This document shows positions 35,859 to 46,424 of a stretch of 64,000 bases of DNA, one piece after another. Both the position numbers and the translations under genes were made by a program. The DNA is taken from assembly GCF_019649055.1 (NCBI RefSeq), contig NW_026570336.1, positions 62,001 through 126,000 on the forward strand, read 5' to 3'. The notes beneath the pieces were generated by a model, which saw only the letters and a program-made list of their open reading frames with translations, was not told the origin of the DNA and made no database searches. How positions within the stretch are numbered: the first letter of the stretch is position 1; each line of letters opens with the position of its first letter. The DNA is from Paramacrobiotus metropolitanus (taxonomy: Eukaryota; Tardigrada; Eutardigrada; Parachela; Macrobiotidae).

Positions 35859-38800
35859 ATGGACGAGGTGTCTGTTCAGCGCTTCGGTTATCCTTTGGCG
35901 GAACGGCGACGTACGGGCCACAGTGTGGCGTGCGCCAACACCGTCATGATCCCCGTGAAACTGACCGAGAACGACGCCAGTGAGGTGTGGTGTTTGGGAT
36001 TCATCGAGGATATGAGGGGCGACGAGATGTACATCAGCTTCCACTGCACTAAACTGCCGCCGCGATGGCTCCCGTCCAGCAAAGTGTTCCCTCACGTCAT
36101 CTGTTTGTATTACCCGAACGACAAGCAGGTGCTGGTGGCACTGCGGGCCAGCGCGACCGATCCGCTGGTATTCGAAGCGGCGTCCCTGTTGTTGGCGTGT
36201 CCCGGAACGCCACAATACCACCGCGACGGACGGGTGTGCTACGTGGAGACCATCGCGGGCGGCTGCCGGCACCTCGTACACGAGCTGCAGATCGCTGAAC
36301 AGCGGCCGCAACGTCCCTTGTCGGAGGCGTCCGGACGGGAGGGACGGTATGTCAAGCACTGCCTGCCCCTGCCCGCGGGGCTAGCCGACGAGGCTGTAAC
36401 CCGGGGCGGTGGCGATGGTGGCCTCAGCATGGATGAGAACCGCGTATACTACGAACTGCAACGCTCCCGCCACGATCGTCAATTTGGAAATTATGAAATT
36501 ACTATGGCCAGCGGCTACGGGAACCGATTCTTCTTTCATGGGCAGAGCAACGCCGCAGTGAGGATTATCTGCTGGGAACAGGGCGAATGTTTCTGGACTC
36601 CAGAGCTGCTAACCCGCGCCCTCCACCGATGTGTGGAGAGCGGAGCGCTGGCAGTGGCAGTGAATCCTCTGATACAACAACCACAATGTACGCACGAGCA
36701 ACAGATACGTTTGATGTTTTATCGGTTTAGCGGAGCCATCCAAGTAACATTATTGCTAGCTGCACATTAGCACAGAGGTTTTAATAATCGTTTTAATAAA
36801 CACAGAGGCCTCACCTCCGACATACACTGCTAAAAAAACGTACTAGTGGCTTGCTTCCCACTGAATTTATTATATCCCGAGAACCAGGTGACTTAGCAAT
36901 AATCTCTGTCTCTTACTCAAGGATTTTGAAGTAAGCGGGATTTTAAATAAAATTTAACAGCGAAGGCGTGGGTCGTCGCTTCGCGCTGTGTTGACTCCTG
37001 CGCGCAGACCATGGTCCGTTGTAGAAATTCCTTTGCACCGAAACGTAATAAGTGCTAGGAGAAAACGTGTCACGTTTATAATTTAGAGAAGGGACTTTTA
37101 GAAAGAACACATTATAAAATAAAAACCTGTGTGGGGAAGATTGTAATAAATTTATGAAAAAGTAGGGCATTGATGCTGTCTCATCCTCTGTAGTTCGTCG
37201 CGCGAAAGTGACTGTCAGTGCAGCTGAGTGCTTCTATTTTCTAATACCATCTCGTGCAGCGAAAAGTGTTGTCAGTATCATGCTTGCCGAAGTACCCTTA
37301 ACGACATCAAAATTACGAAGAACGGTAAATGGATAGAAAATTTGCGAGGGCAATCGGGCTTATTTGTAATCGTAGGTTCAAACGACCCGGACACGGTAGC
37401 CACGATATCTCGCTTGCCCTTGGAAATAATCGCGCAAGTCGTTGAGCTGACGGATGTCGTCACCCAGGCCAAGCTGAAAAGGTCATTAGTTGTTAACGGT
37501 TCAACTAGAACGGTTTGATATATATGGCCATCGCAACACTACGTCGGCGTGCCGACGAACCCAGTCAGTAAGGGAATGCGGAAGCATGCCGATTCTTGGC
37601 CGGCTTCCACGTTCCATTACTGAATAAATGCATGGCTACATAAGTATCTCGCATGGTTCAACTGTATCCCTCCCGTATAGTACGGAAGCTGAACATCCTT
37701 AAGGGAAGTGGCCCGGTACATGGTAACAGATTCGTGTACATGCACAAAATCTTTTTTTTTCGCACACTCCCAAACCATTTTTTCTCTTGTTTTATGACAT
37801 TCTGTGACCAAATGATTTGTATAACTATACACTGCCCTGAAAACCGTTTGCGCGCGCAACATCCGGTTCGGGAGTTGCACCTGTTCGAAAATTCCAAAAA
37901 GTTTAAATGCATTCAGGTGTACCAAAAGTCTGATTATGGACCGATCTCCTTCGAATTTTGCAGGTAAATGCACATCGTCATGAAGTTCGTTCTTACACCA
38001 ATCCAGACTTCCATGATTTTTTTCAAATTTTAAAATGAATTTTAAAATTTTTGAAATTCATTTTGAAATTTGAGAAACATGCTAGAAAAGTGGATCGGTG
38101 TAAAAATGTTCTTCGTGGTTATGTGCAATTACGTGCACAATTTGAGGGAGATCGGTCCATAATGAGACTTTTGGTACACCTGAATGCATTTAAACTTTTT
38201 GGAATTTTCGAACAGCTGTAACTCCCGAACCGGATGTTGCGCGCGCAAACGGTTTTCAGGGCAGTGTATACAAATCATTTGGCCACAGAATGTCATAAAA
38301 CAAGACAAAAAATGGTTTGGGAGTGCGCGAAAGAGAACGTTTCGGTGCATGCCCACGGATTTGGTACCATGCACCGGGCCACTTCCCTTAACACGCTGCC
38401 GGTAAAAATTAATCGAAATCGGCCGGTCGACGGTTCATCGTGTGATATTCAAATAAATCGCATCACATCGCCAGCCCTGGGTTCGGTCGAGTGGAGATGC
38501 GCTTTTTTTCGCAGTAGTCGTTAAAACGAAACACCTATCCATTTCAATCGTACTTTGTATCAGCGCCAGCACTGGCCAACAAAGAAGAAATACTTGTTTA
38601 TGCAATTTACGCTCTAAAATACAGCATCGACTGCCCTACAGAGCGTAGACCGCAGAGAAATGATCTGACATTGGCTCGCTCTTGCGTTGCAGGGTCAGTC
38701 CCGTGTGGAACGCGGTGTTGGTCGGCTCCACATACGATCGGCTGCTAATCGACTTCAGTCTGCGCGTGGACAGCGTGGACTGCAGCAGCGACATGTGGCG

Positions 38801-40207
38801 GCTGGGCCAGCTGCTGTACCACACCCTAAACGCCGGTGTCCGCACGCTGGTCCTGACGCAGTGGACGCCGGGTCTGCGCGTGCACGGCCACGAGTGGAGC
38901 AGCCTGAAGAACGATGTGACGGTGGTGTGCGGTCTGCTGCGCGTCACTGCCACCGCCCCCCTCCGCCGCATCATCCTGCACCGCTGCGTCGTCGACGTGG
39001 AACTGGGCTCGCCGGAGCATTCGCGCCGCGAACTGCGCTCCCTGTCCAAGCTGATGGAGGTCTGCCGACAGCTTCTCCTCGTCGACTACACCATGAACAA
39101 CACTCTGCAGGCCCTGTCCAACGTGCCGTCCACCTGCACCCATCGCTGCCGCTGTCGGCGGCGCCACCCGCGGCCACCGCTCTCCGTCGCCGTGACCTTT
39201 CTGCGCTTCGACGACGGGCAGTCCGCCACTGCCCAGTACGACGCCCTGTTAGCGGCCATCGTGCAGCGGCTACCGGCCCCGTCGCCGGACCTCCTCCGCG
39301 CGGTGACCGCGCTGTGCTCCTACTGGAGCACGGCGGAGCCGGGAACAGATTCCGGAACGAATTCCGGCTTTCTTCGTCGACTACTACATCTGTAAGTCGA
39401 CTGCTCGTTCAGCGAAAGAAGGTTGCAGCTCAAAATGCGCTTAATGTTTTCTGTGTTGTAATAATCTGTATACTGCAGTAACTAGCTAGATATGGCAGGA
39501 CTTCACGATTCGTACAACAACAGACTTGATCTAGGAAAGATCAACCAATTTTTGAGTAGAAATCTGAAAGCACGTGCAGAACTGGCTTCAAGAATTTTAG
39601 GGTTAACAGTAAGAATTTATTAAGAAGACGATTAAGCCGCATTTCCATAGTCGACTCTCCGATAACTTTCCTGGCTCGCGTAACCTCGATCCGGGCCGGC
39701 TTCCGCAAGTTATAGCGCATTGTGTTATCTTTCACTGACGCCATGCGGTGTGGCTGTTCAAGATCTGGAACAAAGGTCAGTTCGCACTTTCGCCTTACCT
39801 ACTGGGCACGATCCAAGTGAAAGATAGCACAATGCGCTATAACTTGCACTACGAGGACATTTGGGTGCTGTGAACATACCCTGCACGATTAGGCTGCGAT
39901 GAACAGCCGGCTAAATTTATAGCCGTTTGCATTCAGACCGAGCTACGGCTAGCCAGCTGTTCATCGCAGCCTAATCGTGCAGGGTATGTTCACAGCACCC
40001 AAATGTCCTCGTATACTTGTACTTATACTGACCGATGCTCCTAACTAGTGCTCTCGTGTGCGCTGCAGGTCGGAACCGCTGGATCCAGCCCATCCCAACG
40101 TTTCGCCGTGGGCGCATGTCGGGTTCGTCCCGACGCCGGTTTCGGAGTTCAACCGATTGACCCTCGTGGCGCTGTCGGCATTGTGGTGCATAGATAGCGA
40201 CTCGTGA
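35859..40207 (+). CDS. F-box-like family protein, copy 2 (four exons)
   Basis: Exon 1 runs from 35859 (first in-frame ATG; context AAAATGG) to about 36743 and aligns with copy 1 from the first residue: NTVMIPV, WCLGFIEDM, YISFHCTKL, RWLPSSKVFPH, ETIAGGCRHLVHELQIA, MDENRVYYELQ. Exon 2 (37376-37481) gives the F-box-like start LPLEIIAQVVELTDVVT. Exon 3 (38693-39391) gives VSPVWNAV, then LIDFSLRVDS, LGQLLYHTL, VRTLVLTQW, LHRCVVDVE, LSVAVTFLRFDD and FLRRLLHL. Exon 4 (40069-40207) ends the protein with FNRLTLVALSALWC, matching copy 1's last exon. Exons 2-4 join in phase; exon 1 to 2 does so only with a weaker donor upstream of 36743, and the exon 2 donor (GTCATT) is weak. It is probably a gene, but expression needs checking. 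Its introns are filled with mobile DNA. Confidence 0.68.
37699..38401. mobile_element. ~700-bp near-complete palindrome (foldback element) in intron 2 of copy 2
   Basis: From TTAAGGGAAGTGGCCCGG at the left edge to its reverse complement at the right edge, the sequence folds on itself through an A/T-rich centre near 38050. Arms are about 350 bp and visibly diverged (substitutions and small indels), so it is older than the palindrome at 35131. Shared blocks include GTTTGCGCGCGCAACATCCG and TTCCAAAAAGTTTAAATGCA. Related partial copies are at 47860-47965 and 62724-62800, so this is a dispersed family. It has no credible protein. Confidence 0.85.
39540..39848. mobile_element. Two head-to-head fragments of retrotransposon family A
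   Basis: 39540-39745 is a minus-strand copy of the C-terminal coding tail of family A; 39746-39848 is a plus-strand copy of an overlapping part (VWLFKIWNK-like and AYLL-like codons). They meet in inverted orientation inside intron 3 of F-box-like copy 2. Both are truncated and non-functional. Confidence 0.72.
39850..40013. repeat. Short palindrome, ~64-bp arms
   Basis: The left arm (39850-39913) and right arm (39950-40013) are almost exact reverse complements with a spacer of about 36 nt. It sits between the retroelement fragments and the last exon of F-box-like copy 2. Confidence 0.88.
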
Positions 40208-40360
40208 GGCGCTGCACATGCCCACCGGCTGGTAGCCACCTGCTGTCCTGCCGCCCGCTGTGCGCGCTAAATTACGTCTTACCGGCTCCACCTCCCCCGC
40301 TCCGCTCCGATTCGACCGGGTCGTGCAACTGGACGAACGAAAAGTATTGCAGCCGCGAAA

Positions 40361-41211
40361 TTGAACAGTGGACTAGTGCGCGTCGGCCAAGCACTGGAAG
40401 AAAATTTGTTGCAGGTGAACCCAAAGAAATGCCAAGCGATGTATTTATGTTCTGACCGCAATACAGAACCGGATCCGGAAGTTGTCATTAATGGGTCGGT
40501 AATTGGCATAGCGAAATGTGTACGATATCTTGGTGTCGAAATTGATAATCACCTGAAGTGGAATGAGCAGTTCAGAAAGGTACAGCGGAAAGGGAATTTT
40601 GGCATTGCCATGATTAAACGGGCACAACAAGGGCTCAGCATGTCACAGCGCAAAGGTCTTTATCACGCCTGTTTCGGTTGCCATATCGCACACCAGTCGC
40701 CGGTATGGTCTGCAGCGTCTTCGACTGAGCGCGACAAGCTAGCCGGACTACAACGTAAAGCTCTGAAAACCATCACTGATTACAAGATGCCGGTTACTCC
40801 GGAACTGTATCAGAAGTTGGGTATTCCTCACATATTCGACCGATGGCGGCAGAGCGATGCGGTGTGGTTGTTCAAGTTCTGGAACAAAGATCAGTTCCCG
40901 CTTCCGGCTTACCTCCTGGACATGATCCAAGTAAAAGATAACACCACGCGCTACAACTTGCGAAAGCCGGCCCGGATCGATGTTACGCGGGCAAAGAAAG
41001 TTATCGGAGGGTGGACTATGGAAATGCGGCTAAAGCGTCTTCTTGATAAACTTCTTGCTGTTAATCCTAAAATTCTCGAAGCCAGTTCTGTACCTTCTTT
41101 CAAATTTCTACTCAGATCTGTTAAACTCTCCTAAACGTTTTTGTTAGCGGAAAATTGTTTTTGTTCGACCAGACTTGAAGTCCCTTCGGGGTTGTCTGCT
41201 CTTGTGCCGTA
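40361..41211 (+). pseudogene. 5'-truncated non-LTR retrotransposon (family A): reverse-transcriptase C terminus plus 3' UTR
   Basis: The frame from about 40361 to 41134 encodes the end of a LINE-type reverse transcriptase: LLQVNPKKCQAMYLCSD, VRYLGVEIDNHLKWNEQ, then a thumb-like region with LQRKALKTITDY. The catalytic YxDD part and any endonuclease are missing. The 3' UTR contains CCCTTCGGGG, which can form a tight UUCG-type hairpin, and ends in CTTGTGCCGTAA at 41211. The same terminus occurs at 60806-60860 and, inverted, at 26352-26560. It begins just after the last exon of F-box-like copy 2. Confidence 0.82.
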
Positions 41212-41580
41212 AAGAGGACAATGAAATATGACAGCCGGCGCCACGGCTGCAGCTGCGGCCGCGAAGGCACAGGGGATCACTTTTACCATGGGGCCCAAAT
41301 GATACTGTGATGCTGTGGCTAAAGTCTCGCTACTACCGCCCGACGCCGCTTTTCTGGAAGGCGGCTGTCCCCCACCAGTGATCCCACGGGCGCGGACCTG
41401 GCCGCCGGCAGATAATGCGGCTTCCTTGCGAACATGCAGCCGGAACGCGGAGACGCCGTCCTTCACTCCGTCGGGCGGGCTGGCGCGTATTGCCCATGTA
41501 CAAGCGGGTCAACACGAACGGCTGAACTTTCACATGGCTACAGTACCACACGGCTGGTGCATGGTGCACTCTACTGCATG

Positions 41581-41750
41581 TTTTTCTGGTGTCCAACACC
41601 AAAAATTTTGCGTTCAACACTAAAATGTAAGAAACTCGAACACCGAGGAAAATTCTGGTGTCCAACACCAAAAAGTAAGAAACACGAACACCGACGAAAT
41701 TCTGGTGTCCAACACCAAAAAATTCTGGTGTCCACCACCAAAAAATTCTG
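41581..41750. repeat. Degenerate minisatellite with nested short palindromes
   Basis: Five or so copies of CTGGTGTCCAACACCAAAAA, each containing the near-palindrome TGGTGTCCAACACCA, are separated by AAGAAACACGAACACCG-like spacers. It is non-coding. Confidence 0.75.
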
Positions 41751-41934
41751 TTAAGAAACCCAAAGCATACAACCAAAGCAATATACACAATACTTTATGA
41801 AACATAAAAATTGAAAAAGGGATCAGGCGCGACGGTATGGTAGAAAAATAGCAATCACAATCAGTAGAAAAATACCTAGGAATAATAATGAATCAACGCT
41901 GCATGACAGCAGTAGTCAGAGAAACCGCCGGAAA

Positions 41935-42405
41935 CGGGCGCTCGTTACTGGTACTTTCTTCGTCGACTGCTGCACCTGACCCTGTGAGTCGGTCGCTGAT
42001 GATTAATCGTTTGCTTTATTGAGTAGCCGGCCGTAAAGAGGCGCTTGTGTTAGCACCTATGGCGCGGTCAGTACACGTTAAATTTTCCCGGGCATGTGTT
42101 TTGACTTGTATCAACAGCACCGCCTCCGCACCCTTTAAGTATTCTCCAAAATTAACTTTGTTCAATCACTGCCGTATCCCAATGTATCTCTGTAGCATCC
42201 TTTATGCATCCAGCGGAAACGAGCAGCGTCATATTATTTCTGTGCAGGTACGAATGAAGCACTGGGAATCAGCCAGCCGTTGCGCGGTTCCGAAACTTAG
42301 GCGATTTCAGCCGGGCGTGGGTGACAACATCCGCCAGCTCCGTGATTTGCGCGATTATTTCCAAAGGCAGGCGCAACAGCGCGGCGCCGTCGGGGTCGGA
42401 ATCTA
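41935..42405. pseudogene. Scrambled fragments of a third F-box-like family copy
   Basis: Plus strand 41945-41996 encodes YWYFLRRLLHL, the end of the long family exon. Minus strand about 42296-42405 encodes LPLEIIAQITELADVVT and ARLK, preceded by the same AATCGTAG acceptor as exon 2 of copy 2, but the donor is replaced (AAATCGCC). The two pieces are in opposite orientation and the middle of the gene is absent, so this is a rearranged relic. Confidence 0.7.
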
Positions 42406-42991
42406 CGATTAGCATGATACTTATTAAAGGTTCTGTATGGATTAGCAAGGTAGACTCCGATTGCGGTCTGTACAAGTTGTTTCCATCTAGAGGCATCACT
42501 ACACTTTAATGGTCTACTAATGCTTGAAAGGTCTGCGTACTGTATAAATTGTCTTGCAGTTCACAACATCACACACAACCACAAAGAAACGCCGATGTCC
42601 AGCTCTTGCCAAGCCTGTTGAATTCCTATTTGATGCAGTATCTAACCGAACAACATTCGTGTCTTATTCGCAGCAACATTATGAGTTAGAAGACCCACTA
42701 TCACCGCATCACTCGCTTACGAAGTAATTTCTTCGACAGCAGTATTTATTACTGCATCAATTATTCGCGGGACTTAAATCCTTTTGCCGTTCTGCAAATA
42801 ATTACCGACCGTTAGCCAAACAGGCAAGATTATGAAATTCGGTAAAGTTTTGAATTAATAGAGCAATTTAATAACAGTGCTGTGGAAATAGTTTTATCTT
42901 GTTTGCGCCGATATTTTCCTCGTCTAATTCTGGACATTTTATATTTCTCTCTAGGACTTGAAAATGTTGGCTGACATGCCCATGTATAAGT
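42406..42991. other. Spacer upstream of the mucin-like gene
   Basis: No gene is supported. It should hold the promoter of the repeat protein beginning at 42992, or an upstream exon (a splice-acceptor-like TTGCAG occurs at 43042). Confidence 0.4.
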
Positions 42992-45673
42992 ATGCCAGTG
43001 AAGGTGTGTATTTTTCCAACATTTTTCATCTGGTTAGTTGCAGAGTCGTGCTTACCATCCAAACGCTGCGGCAGCGGTAAGGATAAATCCTGCAGCGGTG
43101 CTCCTACGTTAACAGCAGATTCACTGACACCGGTCAACGTTAGTGCGACTACTGAAGGAAACCCAACTGTGATAACACCGTCGACTTCAACGCTGACATC
43201 TACGCTGCAACCGGGAACGACGCCCATGCCGGCTCCTACGTTAACAGCAGATTCACTGACAACGGTCAACGTTAGTGCGACTACGGAAGGAAACCCAACT
43301 GTGATAACACCATCGACTTCAACGCTGACATCTACGCTGCAACCGGGAACGACGCCCATGCCGGCTCCTACGTTAACAGCAGATTCACTGACAACGGTCA
43401 ACGTTAGTGCGACTACGGAAGGAAACCCAACTGTGATAACACCGTCGACTTCAACGCTGACATCTACGCTGCAACCGGGAACGACGCCCATGCCGGCTCC
43501 TACGTTAACAGCAGATTCACTGACAACGGTCAACGTTAGTGCGACTACGGAAGGAAACCCAACTGTGATAACACCATCGACTTCAACGCTGACATCTACG
43601 CTGCAACCGGGAACGACGCCCATGCCGGCTCCTACGTTAACAGCAGATTCACTGACAACGGTCAACGTTAGTGCGACTACGGAAGGAAACCCAACTGTGA
43701 TAACACCCTCGACTTCAACGCTGACATCTACGCTGCAACCGGGAACGACGCCCATGCCGGCTCCTACGTTAACAGCAGATTCACTGACAACGGTCAACGT
43801 TAGTGCGACTACGGAAGGAAACCCAACTGTGATAACACCCTCGACTTCAACGCTGACATCTACGCTGCAACCGGGAACGACGCCCATGCCGGCTCCTACG
43901 TTAACAGCAGATTCACTGACAACGGTCAACGTTAGTGCGACTACGGAAGGAAACCCAACTGTGATAACACCATCGACTTCAACGCTGACATCTACGCTGC
44001 AACCGGGAACGACGCCCATGCCGGCTCCTACGTTAACAGCAGATTCACTTACAACGGTCAACGCTAGTGCGACTACGGAAGGAAACCCAACTGTGATAAC
44101 ACCCTCGACTTCAACGCTGACATCTACGCTGCAACCGGGAACGACGCCCATGCCGGCTCCTACGTTAACAGCAGATTCACTGACAACGGTCAACGTTAGT
44201 GCGACTACGGAAGGAAACCCAACTGTGATAACACCCTAGACTTCAACGCTGACATCTACGCTGCAACCGGGAACGACGCCCATGCCGGCTCCTACGTTAA
44301 CAGCAGATTCACTGACAACGGTCAACGTTAGTGCGACTACGGAAGGAAACCCAACTGTGATAACACCCTCGACTTCAACGCTGACATCTACGCTGCAACC
44401 GGGAACGACGCCCATGCCGGCTCCTACGTTAACAGCAGATTCACTGACAACGGTCAACGTTAGTGCGACTACGGAAGGAAACCCAACTGTGATAACACCA
44501 TCGACTTCAACGCTGACATCTACGCTGCAACCGGGAACGACGCCCATGCCGGCTCCTACGTTAACAGCAGATTCACTGACAACGGTCAACGTTAGTGCGA
44601 CTACGGAAGGAAACCCAACTGTGATAACACCGTCGACTTCAACGCTGACATCTACGCTGCAACCGGGAACGACGCCCATGCCGGCTCCTACGTTAACAGC
44701 AGATTCACTGACAACGGTCAACGTTAGTGCGACTACGGAAGGAAACCCAACTGTGATAACACCATCGACTTCAACGCTGACATCTACGCTGCAACCGGGA
44801 ACGACGCCCATGCCGGCTCCTACGTTAACAGCAGATTCACTGACAACGGTCAACGTTAGTGCGACTACGGAAGGAAACCCAACTGTGATAACACCCTCGA
44901 CTTCAACGCTGACATCTACGCTGCAACCGGGAACGACGCCCATGCCGGCTCCTACGTTAACAGCAGATTCACTGACAACGGTCAACGTTAGTGCGACTAC
45001 GGAAGGAAACCCAACTGTGATAACACCCTCGACTTCAACGCTGACATCTACGCTGCAACCGGGAACGACGCCCATGCCGGCTCCTACGTTAACAGCAGAT
45101 TCACTGACAACGGTCAACGTTAGTGCGACTACGGAAGGAAACCCAACTGTGATAACACCCTCGACTTCAACGCTGACATCTACGCTGCAACCGGGAACGA
45201 CGCCCATGCCGGCTCCTACGTTAACAGCAGATTCACTGACAACGGTCAACGTTAGTGCGACTACGGAAGGAAACCCAACTGTGATAACACCATCGACTTC
45301 AACGCTGACATCTACGCTGCAACCGGGAACGACGCCCATGCCGGCTCCTACGTTAACAGCAGATTCACTGACAACGGTCAACGTTAGTGCGACTACGGAA
45401 GGAAACCCAACTGTGATAACACCATCGACTTCAACGCTGACATCTACGCTGCAACCGGGAACGACGCCCATGCCGGCTCCTACGTTAACAGCAGATTCAC
45501 TGACAACGGTCAACGTTAGTGCGACTACGGAAGGAAACCCAACGGTGATAACACCGTCGACTTCAACGTTGACATCTACGCTGCAACCGGGGTCGTCGGC
45601 TATAACGCAGTTCCCGCAACGACCGATGAGTACTATTGAAATATTCGGTGAGTTGGGGTTATGTAGCTACTGA
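42992..45673 (+). CDS. Mucin-like tandem-repeat protein (19 x 44 aa), with one nonsense codon
   Basis: The frame opens with an ATG at 42992. The first ~20 residues are hydrophobic (VCIFPTFFIWLVA) and look like a signal peptide, followed by a Cys-containing spacer (PSKRCGSG). From about 43099 a 132-bp unit is repeated 19 times; each gives PTLTADSLTTVNVSATTEG followed by a T/S/P-rich half with TSTLQPGTTPMPA. The composition and the NVS sequon in every unit suggest a heavily O- and N-glycosylated secreted or surface protein. TAG at 44237-44239 replaces TCG in unit 9 and splits the frame. After the repeats a donor at 45654 (G|GTGAGT) and an acceptor near 45720 join an exon whose two possible frames give a short tail or a hydrophobic GPI/membrane-like tail. 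The minus strand is also open, but its product has no start, signal or termini. Confidence 0.65.
43099..45600. repeat. 132-bp coding tandem repeat, 19 near-identical copies
   Basis: The period is exactly 132 bp throughout. The only recurrent difference is a synonymous third base of a Pro codon (CCG, CCA or CCC) before TCG. In order this base reads g a g a c c a c c c a g a c c c a a g. The run a-g-a-c-c occurs twice (units 2-6 and 11-15), suggesting a block duplication. Confidence 0.95.
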
Positions 45674-46424
45674 GATTTTCATCCTAATATATACTGAACA
45701 GTTACTGTATTCCTTCGCAGGTCAGCATCACAGGTATCGCAGTCATTTTGGACATTGACGTTAGCTTTTACGAGTACTTTCGCTCTGCATGTGGTATTAG
45801 CACGGCCTACACAAGATACGCCTACGTGTTGGGTCTACAGAGTTTGCCGACCTCACTTTCTCCCTTCTTGTAAAATTTCAGTGTTGAACTGACTAATTAT
45901 ACGATGGAAGCAGAGTATTAATGTTTAAGCAATCGCTAATCGGGCAATCTAGCTGCCGTTTTACCAGGAATTCCATCTTTCTTGCTGTATAACATTAGTA
46001 AAGTCACATCAACTAAAATTACTGCAAAATTATGATCTTTAAGAAACATCTGTCCCGTGTAGGCTTGTAGCCCGTATTCATGCTCAGTAATTACCCGCTA
46101 ATTCGGCGTGGTTAAACATCATCTTACATTTAAACGTAACTGCAATAAGGTGAATCTTACATGTTTCGCATGTTACGACTTACGCTGGGTTGCGTATGCT
46201 GGTATGCATACCACGCTTTAATCTACTGGGTATTTTGTAACGGCTGCATTCGGCTATAGATTAAATTCGGGTTACATATTTACATAATTTTGAATTCTAC
46301 ATAATTCAGACAGTACGAATTTCTCCAGCAAAAATTTATTTAAGCACAATTAATATTAATTTGGACGAGGAACATGGACAGTCAATTAAACAAGCCGACA
46401 ACAGCTGCCCATTAAGCATTGACC
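45674..46424. other. Spacer between convergent genes
   Basis: Its first part (45721 to about 45890) may be the last exon of the mucin-like gene. The remainder is AT-rich without supported features. Confidence 0.4.

Noticed and set aside
41131-41466. 111-codon minus-strand frame after the LINE tail
   Set aside because: It overlaps the retroelement 3' UTR and a GC-rich spacer and has an alanine run typical of chance GC-rich frames.
41935-42405. A complete third F-box-like gene
   Set aside because: Only two short pieces remain, in opposite orientation and without the central exon or a donor site.
42868-45513. Minus-strand frames across the 132-bp repeat (Val/Gly-rich product)
   Set aside because: They are the antisense of a T/S/P-rich coding repeat and have no credible start, signal peptide or ends. 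The plus strand has an ATG, a leader and splice sites.
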